Source: Narthecium ossifragum
Taxonomy: Eukaryota; Streptophyta; Magnoliopsida; Dioscoreales; Nartheciaceae
Assembly: GCA_963920575.1 (NCBI GenBank)
Contig: OY986968.1
Location: 11,094,837 to 11,158,836, forward strand
Direction: 5' to 3'
DNA: 64,000 bases
Shown piece after piece: positions 24,359 to 35,856 of the stretch; position 1 is the first letter of the stretch, and every line of letters starts with the position of its first letter. The translations under genes were made by a program, and so were the position numbers. The notes beneath the pieces were generated by a model. That model made no database searches. It saw only the letters and a list, made by a program, of their open reading frames with translations, and was not told where the DNA came from.

Positions 24359-25663
24359 TTACTGTGCCACCTCTAGCCAACTCGTCTCTAATCCTAGCGA
24401 TGCCACACACATGCTAGCAATATAGGAATGAGACGCCCTAGAATCTATCAGCACATCTACTAAATACCTAGAAAGCTGAAAGATACCTCGAAGTAGAGAT
24501 GGCTCTGCTACTGTCTCCTGGTACTGTTGTGGCAGCTGGTACAACTGAACGGTATCATACTGCTCATGCGCTGGGAGGGCAAACACACGCCCTTGCTGGG
24601 CGCCTCCACTTCTGGAGCGACTCGGTCCAACCCTTGATCCGCGCCCACCACTACTCCCCTACCAAGCACTGGACCCTCCGTCTCTACTGCCCTACGGTAT
24701 AGCGCCCCATGCTCCTCGGAGGTGACAGTCTCTACGGAAGTGTCCCATCAGGCCACACCGGAAGCACGTGGCTGACGCACCATCAGGCTACTAACCCTGG
24801 CCTCTCTTGACGGAGCCTACTCAGACGGCCCGGGCGTAAGGAGAAACTGCCACGCTGGACTCGGCAACTGCGGTTTAAACGGTTGTTGGCACGACGACTG
24901 TTGCTGGAAGTGTCGCGGACGCCACTGCTGGCCTCTGCCGAATCCCCCTCTGACCTGGGGTCTCTGCGGTGTGCTGGTAGAGGATGCCGGTAGAACTGTC
25001 TAGCACCTCTCATCCTGCAACTGCGCTTCCACTACCAAGGCGCAGTTCAGAACTGCTGGGTACGTCTAGAAGCGGTGGGAGCAAGTTTGTCGTCTGATCA
25101 CTGGCCGGAGTCCCCCACTCAAACTACCGTGCCCTGCCTATCGGATCTGCTGCCACTGCCCCCGCAAAACGGACCAGATGTGTGAACCGGATGGCATACT
25201 ACTGAACAGAGCGAGTACCCTGCAGAAGGGACTGGTACTCACGGGACAGGGCTTCACACGTACTCTTCGAGAAGTACGCGTCTAAGAACAACGCCCTGAA
25301 ATCCTCCCACAGCGGCTCCTCTCCGCCACTGGTGTTCTGGGCAGTGCACCACCAGTCAAGAGCGTCTCCGTCAAACTGAAACGCCGCGAGGGTGACCCGA
25401 ATCCGGTCATCCTCGACGAAGAGAGAGTCCAGGACGCACGTGACTCCCCTGAGACAGCCGTCCGCTGTAGTCGGATCTCCAGTCTTACCACTGAACCGAG
25501 ACGAGTTCAGCTGCTGGAAATCCATCATGACCGCCGCAGCAGCCCGCCCGTCGACAGGAGCGAGGACACTCTCCTCGGCGAGAAAGGCCTCCTCCCGTGT
25601 GACTGAAACCGTCGCTGGTGATGGCTCAACCCACCTAGCTCTGACCTCCCTGACATGTGCCAC
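24359..25663 (-). pseudogene. Tekay-like gag and aspartic protease
   Basis: The gag capsid-like domain (25663-25199) has FSGKTGDPTTADGCLRGV, then LAAFQFDGDALDWW, then YQSLLQGTRSV. A CCHC zinc knuckle (C-FRC-GLMG-H-FRRD-C, CX2CX4HX4C) lies at 24725-24766. The protease has VDVLIDSRASHSYIA near 24430, where the usual D(S/T)GAS active site has Arg in place of Gly, likely inactivating. In-frame stops and shifts lie between gag and protease. Confidence 0.82.
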
Positions 25664-25944
25664 CCTGTCTGGTCGGACGGGTCGACCAGGTCGTGCCCCA
25701 CCCCGACCAACAACCGAAGGTCAGCCTCGAGCTCCCGACATCTGCGCAATCACCAATGACAAACGAGCGTCCATTCGTCAGAAACTGCAAAACAAACAAC
25801 ACAGCGCTAAAGCGAAAAAACACAACACATCGCAGAAGAGCATGCACAATTGCCCTAGATATAGAACTATCCCATCCCACGCTCAATCTCAACCGAATCC
25901 TGATCCTATCTCTGGGACCTACAGCCTAAGCTCTAATACTAAAT

Positions 25945-27588
25945 TGTCGCGCCCCAACCCGTGAAGGCCCAACCGGACCGGACGACGCGAACCGGAACCT
26001 AACTAAATGCGGAATAATTTTGGCGAGGGTTCGAACCCTCTGACTTATTGGTTTCCCTAAACATTTCACAAGTACCCGAAATTAACAATAATTAACAACC
26101 TCAAAAGATATAATATAATAAGATTTCAAAACCTCAAAGGGTACATTCATATACATCACACTCCCGTATGAGGCTATCTAAACAAAAAGGGTATAGATGA
26201 CGATCACCGCTCCTCAACCACCGCCAGACGCCGCTGCGTCACAAAACACCTGCCCGGTAGGGGCCACCGAAGAAGAGCTAACGCCTACACTGCAAAACGC
26301 AGCCCGGGTAGGAGTGAGCACTAAGCTCAGTAGGGTTCTACACTACGACACACAGAAAGGAGGGAACACAACAGTGTCGCCCCCAAGTAAGGTATGGGTG
26401 TACAGAGGGGTCCCATAACCCCACCGCGTCTCCCTGAGGTCCATAATCATGATCTTCCAGCTAAGCTGGTCACACGACGGGTCACGCTCAGTAAGCAGGA
26501 AACCAACACTGCTGACTCACAAGTAGGAAACCAGCAACAAAGGCTCACAGTCGATGTGGCGGTCGACCGTGAAGCCTAGGTAAACAAAAGCTGGGAATGG
26601 CGGTCGATCCATGGATCAACCTTGAGAAGCTATCTTGGGAGTTTAAGACTCACGGTCTATGCGACGGTAGACCATGGTGCTCGAGTAAGACAAAAATATG
26701 AGAAGTTCTGTTCTGACATAGCTTGAGATAAAAATTCACCAAAAGCCATAGAAAGATATGAAATCAACTGGGTTTGGAAGAAGACTCAAGGATCTCCAAC
26801 TTTTATGTTGAAGGTTTCCCAGGATTATGCACTTAAAGTACTCCTATGTGGGCACGAACGGGCAGTCTCAACGAAGAACGGAAAATCCGAAAAATAGACA
26901 GGGAAAATATGCTTAAATCAAGATTAAATCCAAACCAAACCCAATGAAACTTCAATCAATAATCAAACAACCCGGGAAGTATCATATAACAAGAACAAAA
27001 CAAAGAACAAACAACTTAATCCACATATTTAGCTTAGCAAAAGCTAAACTCAAGCTAAACGCAATAACCCTACCTTACTATGCTAATTCGTCGCCAAGCC
27101 AACTCCTCCCTTGTCGTCGTTGCCTCCAAGCTCGTCGGGGAACGTCGGAACTCTCTCTCCCTCAAGGTTACACTCACGACGGGAAGGATGAAGGAGAAGA
27201 AGGAACGCAGGAGGCAGGGGAAGGAAAAGAAAGAGAAGGAAGAGGTAAGGGGGTATTTATAAGATCCAATGCCGACCTTGCACGGTGTTCAGGAACCGAC
27301 TCGTGAACCGACCTGCCTACTACAGTGATGAACCGACCTGCTACAGTGCCGATCGATCGTCTGTTTCAATCTTTCCCGATCAAGCTCCGACCTTCCGATC
27401 AAGAGCGCCTATAAGGATCTAACCAAATATATATATCAATCCAAGGCAGTATGTGCACTACGGGAGTGTGAAACCGACCACCAAGGTGCAATTTACCAAA
27501 TTTCCCTTGGTGTCCAAAATCAACAATGCGATCAAACAAATCACGCTCGACGCGAAAATAGACCAACAGGGCACGGGCCCTGACCTAT
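25945..27588 (-). repeat. Tekay-like 5' LTR, main part (interrupted)
   Basis: Starts TGTCGCGCCCC and follows the 3' LTR to GGGCCCTGACCTAT, where the Athila-like element is inserted; the final 35 bp are at 37450-37484. Minus-strand TATA (TTATAAATA) at 27253-27262. Relative to the other LTR it has a deletion of about 550 bp near 26535. A reduced palindrome array lies at 26540-26680. Confidence 0.85.
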
Positions 27589-27995
27589 TGAACGCCCGAG
27601 CCGGATCGATCCAACTCTTGGAGTTCCATCGATCCTACGCCTTTACTTGCTGGTAACTCCCGTGCTGGATCGATCCAACTGTCTCGTTTGATCGATTGAA
27701 CCGTTGTTGTTGCACTACATCCCGTGCTGGATCGATCCAACTGTTGGAGTTCGATCGATCCAGCCGTTGTTCATCGTCCCCTCGTTGGTTGAGTTGGATC
27801 GATCGAACCTGTTGAGGCCGATCGATCTAACTTATTAAAATCGCCAGAATACACATGTTTTAGCTCCAAAGTTGATCTAACTCATAGGAGGGTCTGTTAT
27901 ACCTGAAATGGAATAAAAGTAGTCAGTCCAGCATTGCTCGGGGCCCAACAAAGCCAAATTATAAGGGTATTTTGTGCACTTTTCAAGTCTTATCA
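27589..27995 (-). repeat. Athila-like 3' LTR, truncated to 407 bp
   Basis: Only the U3 part is present, equivalent to 37040-37444 of the intact LTR (405 bp in both), plus the terminal dinucleotide TG. About 1.18 kb, including TATA, R and U5, is missing. The outer target duplication is nevertheless intact. It retains four of the five paired hairpin units. Confidence 0.88.
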
Positions 27996-28010
27996 CACCC
28001 CCCAACTTGA
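27996..28010 (-). promoter_or_regulatory. Polypurine tract of Athila-like element
   Basis: CACCCCCCAACTTGA on the plus strand reads as a purine-rich TTGGGGGGTG on the minus strand directly before the 3' LTR. This is the position expected for plus-strand DNA priming. A very similar CCCCCCAACTTAAAT is found at 29110-29124. Confidence 0.75.
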
Positions 28011-28478
28011 TCTTTGCTAGTTCTCGAGCAAAGCAAATAAAAATTAAAAGTAAAGCAGTAAATCTAACTAGCCACTTTCTTAGATCTCACGATTGTACTT
28101 AGCATGTGCAACAAGCCCACAAACACCTATACATCCCCTTTAACATGCCTTTCGAACTCCATTATAATACTCATTAATTCAAATGCACTAAACAGAATCA
28201 CTATCAATGAGAATATTCTTCAATCTATAGTCATATAAACATAAAGTAAATAAGAACCAATCAAGGCATAGTTCCAGCACTTCAACATATTTAATCATGG
28301 TTCAAAAATAACTTTGACTCTCCAGTGTGTGTATTTGGTTCCACATGTGTCAGAGTATCCATTATATCCAAACATTCCACCAGTCAAGGTCACAACTCTA
28401 AGCAAGCACATATTTTTCACTTACCACATAACAATCTCTGTTCTTTTTCTTTCATTTTTTTTTCTTTTTCACAAGGAT

Positions 28479-28714
28479 CTCCAACCGTTTTACGCGAACA
28501 ACACACCTTGTTAGGCACATTGCCCGGTTACTAAGTATGAAGTCCTCTTTTTTTTCTGTTAGGTCATTCAACCGTTTTACGCGAACAGCATGCTGGTTAG
28601 GCACCCTGCCCGGTTACTGAATTGAAAGTCCTTTCTCTCAGTGTTAGGCAATCCAACCGTTTTACGCGAACAACACGCTGGTTAGGCACATTGCCCGGTT
28701 ACTAAGTTGAATCC
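28479..28714. repeat. Three-copy tandem repeat (about 85 bp unit) in Athila-like element
   Basis: The unit contains CAACCGTTTTACGCGAAC, GGTTAGGCAC and GCCCGGTTACT. Copies start near 28482, 28568 and 28651. They lie in the non-coding stretch between the env-like ORF and the 3' LTR. They are similar enough to be recent duplications. Function unknown. Confidence 0.82.
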
Positions 28715-29718
28715 CCTCCACCTTGCACACACATATACTTTTGCGGACAGAAAACTGTATGTGTCTATGTATCTTCTGTGACATGTCCTAAAATCATAGA
28801 TCTATCCTAGTTTCATGTTCAGAATCTAACTTCAACTCATTCACATGTGAAAGTGCTCAAGTGCAATAGGATATGTCAAGTTATCCCTAAATCATGGTAA
28901 AAGTGTTAAAGTACAGAACTCATGTCATGCATAGTTAAATTTACTGAATTTTATGTGGCATATGAATTTCTGAATAACTCATTGAATAATATTCTAAATG
29001 ATGCATCTTCACCAATAACCATCATAACTTCCTTCGTCTGACACGTTATAAGGGATGTATAAAATTCGGTTATCATAAGATAAATAACTATGAATTCCTA
29101 GAATTCTACCCCCCAACTTAAATGTAATTGTCCTCAATTACACTAAGTCATAAAAAGAAAGCCTAGAATATAGGGTAGAGATAACCTGAGAGGCTTCATA
29201 CGAAAAAGTAACCTTGATGATAAAAAGATAACACAAGCGCAGATCAAGGTTAGGCGTGAAAACCAAGAAATAGAGTGATGGCTCCCAGGTGTGCATGCGA
29301 CTGCATAGATGCCCTGTAAAAATAAAGAAGGAACGCCCCGTGATGCATTAATGGAATATAAGGAATAGGCATGAAAATTGGAGAAAAATTCGGCAGCATT
29401 TCCTCTATTTATGCAATAAGCCCAAGGTTGTACAAACATTCATCACAATGACAGAAATAGAAAAACTACTACCCCGAGCTTCCACCTGCAAGACACACAA
29501 ATCAGGCACATTCATCCCCATGCCCACAGCTATAGACCAGCACAATCAGCTTCTCGTTGTCCCCGGATACACCCCCCCAAAGCCAAAAACTATGTATATA
29601 ACATGCCAAGCAAGGACAAAAATGAGTCCATCCACCACACAAGTCAAATCAAAACTGGCCAGCACACGGCCATAGACGCAAGAAACCTAAAAGATATACA
29701 AGTAAGCGAAGCAAGCAT

Positions 29719-31146
29719 CTAAGTACAAGACTCAAGGGTGGGGTGGGGCCTCAGGGTAGGATGGTGGACGGTAAGGTACAATAGCGAGCACAGGCGAAGG
29801 CGGGTGAAGGTCGTCAAGACGCGCCCGAATGTATGAAAGGTCTGCGCGGAAGGCCGCATCTCTCGCGTCCAAGCGCTGGTGTAGGCGCGCCAACTCACCA
29901 TGGAACTCTCTGTACATCTCGCCCAAGGTAGGGTGGTCGACCGGCCCGTACTCTGGTGCATGGTGTGATCGGCTGGCCGCGGCTGACAGAGCAAAACACC
30001 CGCCCTCCGCATGTGGCCGAGGACCTTGCTCCAGGTGGCGAAACGAAACCGTGCCGCCAGAAGTGCATCCAACAACATGGTCGGCTCCCCCGCTGGAACT
30101 CGCTCTTGGCGTTGTAGAACCGGGGAGATAAGCCGAGGATGTGGGCAGGCGGAATCGTCATAGCTCGGTCGCATATCCATCACCGTCATCCGATAGAACT
30201 GATCGATGTCCTCCAAGATCATCTGTGGGATACTCATCGCCCAGTCCTTGGCCAACAGCCACAGCATGCGGAGCTAATCGCCGGTCCGATACTGAGCATG
30301 CCCCATCTGGAAGACGTTCCTTCACAGGACATCGTCGACCAGCCACATGTGCAGTGGCAGCTCGGCACGAGAAAAGGTGTCGGTGGGATAACGGTCCGGA
30401 CGAAGAAACATGTAAGCGTCGAACTCTTGGACGTAAAGCTCGTCAACTGTCGCTCGGTGAAGGTCTGGGCAGCGTTTCGGAATTGACAATGCATCGCAGA
30501 TCGCCCGGAGATTCAAAGTTACCTCTACACCGTCGATCATGGAAGTGAACCCCCGGGACGCGTACCGGCGGGATGCATCCTTGTCGCGTGCGTCCCTAAA
30601 AGGAATAGGTTGCATGTTCTGATAAAACATGCACACCAGCCGCGGATAGACAGTGGAGCTGGGCGTGCACACAGGTAGGAGACCCCGGCGCTCAAGGGTC
30701 GCAATGGAGTCTTTGGCGTGCTCGACCGTGCGGAAAAACTCGACGTCGAAGGTGTACTCAAGGTTGAGCTCGCGCTGCCAGCGAGGATGGAGGCCGCGGA
30801 CATCGGTCGGAGCAGTCGACGGGTGGGACTTCTTGCGCTTGGTTGGCCACTGAACTTGTTGGGAGGAGGAAGCAACAGCCGACGCCTTCCGCTTGCCGGA
30901 TGAAGGAGTGACTACCGTCGAAGAAGATGGTGGAGCTCTCGAGGCTCGGATTGGCTGTGGCGGAGGTGGGGAAGAAGAGGATTCCGGCGACGAGGCGGAT
31001 GGTGCGGAAGAAGCACTCGTCGGAGCCGCAGTCAAGGGTAGGCGTCTGGTAGTGGGGGTGGAAGAAGAAGCGGCGGTGGCTTTCCCTTTGCCGTCAAGGC
31101 CCTTCTTCGTGACATTTTTCGCGCGCACCATGGTTGGGATGAACAC
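29719..31146 (-). pseudogene. Athila env-like ORF / putative plant transposon protein
   Basis: The extra ORF downstream of integrase typical of Athila-type elements. Codons 31146-30322 (274 aa) open with a basic, Ser/Pro/Ala-rich segment containing lysine clusters (KRKAS, TKRKKS). A conserved domain follows with TFDVEFFRTVEHAKD, RRGLLPVCTPSSTVYPRLV, FYQNMQ and LRAICDALSIP. After a stop at 30322 the same polypeptide continues in 30267-29719 (LRMLWLLAKDW; ILEDIDQFYRM), interrupted by two stops. I see no clear signal peptide or fusion peptide, so calling it envelope rests on position only. It may instead be a nucleic-acid-binding accessory protein. Confidence 0.65.
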
Positions 31147-31448
31147 AAGGAACGGCGCTGGCGACGATCAACGGAAAGGAAGGAGCCGCGGGTGGGGAGG
31201 TGGAATGGGTTTGGAAGAAACGGCGAGGCCGTGAGTGGGGAAGGAGGCCGGAGGAAGGGAATGTGGTGCGGTGGAGGACGATTGTGAGGAGGTCGTGCAG
31301 GAGGTGAGGCTGAGCAATGGTCGGAAGGGAAGACGAAGAACGACGGCGACCGAGCGAAAGGAAAGGAGGAAAGCTGGATTGATCGAAGGGTGATAAGTGC
31401 CCTAGGATCGACCAAACCCTGGTTATAAACCCCTTTAAAAACACGACT

Positions 31449-31912
31449 TCGATCGATCCGTCCACTGGGGTTGGATCGATCGAACACCACGTGGCAACAT
31501 CGGGTGCGATCGGGTGATTTAGTGAATAAATATGCCCGATCGATCGACCTCGTTGAGCCGGATCGATCTGACTTACCCAACTATACTCCTTGAGAAGGAC
31601 GGATAGACGGATCGATCGAAAGGTATAGGGCCAAAAACACCACGCTCTGTCAAGAATAAATCAACAAGTCAGATCGATCCTGCTCCCAGGACTCGATCGA
31701 TTGGACTACCATACGGAGTAAAAATTCGATGGAGTGATAGACGGATCGATCGGGTGAGGGAGTCGCAACAACACTATGTTCTGTCTACGTAAAATAACCA
31801 CCTCAGATCGATCGGTCTCACTGAGACAAATCGATCCAAGTAAGGTCCTATGAATATATATGCAGACGAAAAGAAGGATCGATCGGCCTTGCAGGGCTGG
31901 ATCGATCGGGCT
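31449..31912. repeat. GATCGATC hairpin array upstream of env-like ORF
   Basis: About twelve copies of GATCGATC or one-base variants in 460 bp, many in pairs 20-40 bp apart that can fold into stems. The spacer at about 31639-31660 (ACGCTCTGTCAAGAATAAAT) matches the spacer at 17791-17807 (CCTCTGTCAAGATAAAT) in the Tekay-type leader. In element orientation the array lies between the integrase remnant and the env-like ORF, the usual place for a subgenomic leader or splice acceptor. Confidence 0.82.
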
Positions 31913-32225
31913 CAACTAATCGGGCAGCAACAAATAATAATCCCTGGAAAATACGCCGCAACTAGCAAAGTAAAAATAGAGACCTCTCCAGGCCATTAGA
32001 ATTGAAGCATAGACCTTCCCAAGCTAACAGTTAAAATTATCAACCACGGGCAACCACGACAGTATTATTAGACACTCAAACTCAAACACGCAAATAAGCA
32101 GCAATTATGCAAGCAAACAAAGAAAACTTGAAGGAAAGAAAACTACCTAGAAATACATAAAGGATGGGTTGCCTCCCATCAAGCGCTTGGTTTAACGTCT
32201 CGAGCTCAACTCAATGACGGCACCA

Positions 32226-32568
32226 TTACTCAGGAACCGGTTCGTGCAACCGTTGTGTGGCTTCTAAGGTACGAGGATTTTCTATGTAACATTTTAACCC
32301 TTGGCCATTTACTTTAAAAGTAGAATCAGCGTTAGGATGATGGAATTCAACAGCCCCTTGAGGATAGACTTGAGTAATTTTGAATGGGCATGTCCATCTA
32401 GATTTCAATTTTCCTGAAAAGAGTGGTAATCTAGCGTTAAGTCCTCACACCCTATCTCCCACATTAAAAGATCTCTGATCACTGAACCTCTCATGGTACT
32501 CTTTAGTCCTAGCCTTATAACTAATAGCATTATCATAGGCTTCACTACGTATTTCCTCCAACTCATTG
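32226..32568 (-). pseudogene. Athila-like integrase C-terminal remnant
   Basis: FNELEEIRSEAYDNAISY and YHERFSDQRSFNVGDRV belong to the integrase C-terminal region. After a stop, LKSRWTCPFKITQVYPQGAV and FKVNGQGLKCY complete the C-terminal domain. Right before FNELEEIR the frame is fused to the start of pol (LSLELKTLP) with RT, RNase H and the integrase catalytic core absent; the junction is near 32568. Confidence 0.82.
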
Positions 32569-32717
32569 AAAGGCAACGTTTTCAACTCTAAAGATAAAGG
32601 TGGAACTAAAGAAGGTAGAGCTGGAAATGAGGACGTAGGGGGTACCGGCTCAATGGGAGGTTCTGTCCATGATATGCCGCACACATCAGTAAGTAAATCA
32701 AGATTGTCAAAATCGTT

Positions 32718-35613
32718 TTACACATCTTCATTCTCCGACTTGAAAACTGAGGGAAAATCATGTAAATCATTATTGTCATCATTCTCAACCGGAAAAACAA
32801 CATCCGTACTCATAACATCTTCATGCACATCGGAAAAATATTGTTCAAAAACATCATCCTCAACCACAATAGACATATCGCAACTATCCTCCAAACTCCC
32901 ACATGGATTGTCATCATTCAGCAACAATGCAGGCAGTACATCATCCACACAACTATTCACTGCATCCTCATCAACCAACGCATTAATCATAAAACAGTCA
33001 TCTTCATATGCATGATTCTTTGAGGAATGAAATATATTTAAACGTAATTCCATATTGCCAAATGTGACCGTCATGAAACCATCCCTACAATTAATACAAG
33101 CATTGGCTGTAGCCAAGAAGAGTCGGCCAAGGATTATAGAAACCGATTTTTTTGTTTGCACTCCTGGTTCCATGTCTAACACCACAAAGTCAACCGGAAA
33201 TACGCACCGATCAACCTTAACCAAAACATCTTCAAGGATTCCTCTTGGGGTCTTAATTGATCGATCAGCTAATTGTAGGGTCATGGCCGTAGGTTTCAAT
33301 TCTCCCATATCAAACTTAGAATATAAGGAGTAAGGCATGAGGTTGACACTTGCACCCAAATCCAGTAGTGCTCCATCAATCGTGTGATTTTCTATAATGC
33401 ATGAGATTGTGGGGGTGCCAGGATCTTTAAGCTTAGGAGGGAGATCACATCGAAGGATTGAGCTAACTTGCTCTGTCAGGAAAATCTTCTTAGACACATG
33501 CGATCTAGATTGTCTTTTCTGCGTGCAAAGGTCATTGAGGAATTTGGCATAAGATGGAATTTGTTTGATGGCATCAAGCAAAGGAAGATTAATATGCACC
33601 TTCTTAAACACCTCCATCATCTCATCTAATTTTGAATTTCTGAATGGAGTGGATGTAGGATCTACTAAAGCTTCAGGGAAATGAACCTTAGGGATATACG
33701 TCGTGGGATTTGGTTCTTTCTCATTAGATGATCCGTGGGAGGTTGTCTCATTAGATGATGTCATGTTTGGTGATGCATGTGAATCTTCAATGGCATCATG
33801 AGGATTCGACTGCGGAGTATCAGAGGATGAACTGGGTCCCTTTGATGCACGTGAATTATTATCTAATGATGTCTGAGAAGGAGATGCATGTAAATCTTGA
33901 TTATCTGTGGTTCCTTCAGGTTGCTCAATGTTGACAAAAGTTTTACCACTACGAAGGGTTGTCACGGCTTGTACATGTTCATGAGATGAGTTGACATGAG
34001 GTTGGCCCTTTGGATTAGGAACGGGTTGACTAGGTAATTGCCCATCTTCTCTCCTAGACAATGCATTTGCCAACTGACCCATTTTCACTTCCATCTTAGC
34101 TAAAGATTGCGAATGAGAATGAAGTAATTGGTTATTAGCTTCAAAAGAGTCCAAGACCTTCAACAGTCGATCATCAATACCCGGACCTTGACTCGATTGT
34201 TGTGGATGAAGAGAAGATTGATTCTGAGGTCCTTGACTCAGGGACGGTACATACGGTTTATTTCCCCAAGATTGAGATGTTTGATTTTGAAAAGGCCGAT
34301 ATGGAGGTCGAAACAACGAAGTTTGGCCTTGAGAGTTTGCAGGATATGATGATTGGAATTTTGGAGGATAATTCGTAGCTTGAGCACCGATGTCTGGCCT
34401 AGAAGGAAAAGAATTTGGTTGTTGGCTTGGTGTTCTCCACGAAAAATTTGGATGATCTCTTAAACCAGGGTTGTAAGAATTGGAATAAGGGTCATAAGCT
34501 GGTTTAGATTGACCATAAACGGCATTAATGTGTTCCTGTACTAATTCCGGGTAATGACATGCTAATTGGCAATCAATAACATCATGACCAGGCGTAGAAC
34601 ATAAGAAGCACAGTTCCCCGGAGGGTGGAAGCATAGGCGGAATAGACGAGTCAACCTGATTTGTCATTTGGGTAAGAACTTGATCAAGTTTCCTACTTAA
34701 TGCATCAACTTGTTGAGCAATACGGGTTGACTCATTCACTTCAAGAATTCCTCGAGGATTGGATTGGGTGGAAGGCCCACGATTATTCCTAGAGGAGGTG
34801 GCGTGGTGTTGAGAGTTTTCAGCAAGTCTCTCAAAAAGCCTCCAAGAATCGTCAAGGGGGTTGGTAATGAAAACTCCCCCACATGCAGCATCTATAGTTA
34901 ATTGATGTTTTTCCTTAAGACCCTTATAGAAATGCTTACTACGGCCCATTGAGGAAATTGGTGGTGGGGACATTTCCTAAGGAGTTCCCTATAACGATCC
35001 CAAGCCTCATGAAATGCTTCATCGTCGGCTTGTCTAAAGGAAGAAATTTCATAGCGAAGGTCACTGGTCTTGGTAATCGGGAAAAATTCTCAAGAAATTG
35101 AGCTTGTAACTGAGGCCAAGTAGTGATCAACCGAGGTTCTAGAAATGTGAGCCAATGTTTCGCTTTACCTTTTAGGGTGAAAGGAAATAATTTAAGTCTC
35201 CAAGCATCTTCTGTAAAATTATTTACCCTCACTGTAGAACTAATCAGAATAAATTCCTCTATATGATTGTAGGGGTCCTCATGAGATAAGCCATGGAAAG
35301 TTGGTAAGGATTGTAAAAATTGTGGTTTAATCTCATAATGGGCCGCTCCAATTACCGGAGGTTGAATACAGGAGTTAGAAGTGAAAGAAGTTGGGACATA
35401 AAAGTCTTTCATGGCTCTACGACCCTGGTTTTCAGGTTGGTTGGGATTGTCATTAGGTCCAAGATTGTCCTCAGGGTTATCCATGACTAGATGAGTAGGA
35501 GAAGACACTGACAATTTATGTGATACAGAACAAGAAGCAAAGAATTCTTTCAACGTGAGATCAAGATCTGGGTCCTTATCATCACTCATCAACACATCAT
35601 AAAGATCATTCAA
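32718..35613 (-). pseudogene. Athila-like gag-protease (frame-broken)
   Basis: Gag starts at 35613. Conserved blocks include AHYEIKPQFLQSLPTFHG, LKLFPFTLKGKAKHWL and FSRLPRP; the frame changes at least twice between about 35080 and 34940. It then continues as FYKGLKEKHQLTIDAACGG in the 751-codon frame (34973-32718). A CCHC zinc knuckle (C-FLC-STPG-H-DVID-C) lies at 34569-34610. The retroviral-type protease (about 33400-33000) has LLDLGASVNLMPYSLYSKF and SIILGRLFLATANA; DLGAS is the usual active-site form in this lineage. The second frame is long and uninterrupted, in keeping with youth. Confidence 0.88.
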
Positions 35614-35832
35614 GGCTTAGAAATACAAACAGTGCAATCTCGATGATGTTTTGTTGGCGTTCGCTCCTTCACCGCTCGGAAGGATGCCGCTACGTTCTTC
35701 CCCTACCAATCACAAAAAGATATGAAAATATTAGCACTAAAATTATTTTTGGTCTTTTATAGGATAAAGGACAGATAAAAACTAATTAAGCAAGAATTTA
35801 TACTAAGTAAACAACTCAAAACACCGTAAAAA

Positions 35833-35850
35833 TCCTCGGCAACGGCGCCA
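35833..35850 (-). promoter_or_regulatory. Primer-binding site, tRNA-Asp type
   Basis: The plus strand TCCTCGGCAACGGCGCCA equals the 3' end of plant tRNA-Asp with one difference, six bases from the 5' LTR. It primes minus-strand DNA synthesis. This fixes element orientation as minus and supports assignment to the Athila/Tat branch. Confidence 0.85.
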
Positions 35851-35856
35851 AAATTT

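Noticed and set aside
29719..31146. True viral envelope glycoprotein
   Set aside because: No signal peptide, no fusion peptide and no clear transmembrane anchor seen; position alone supports the env-like label.
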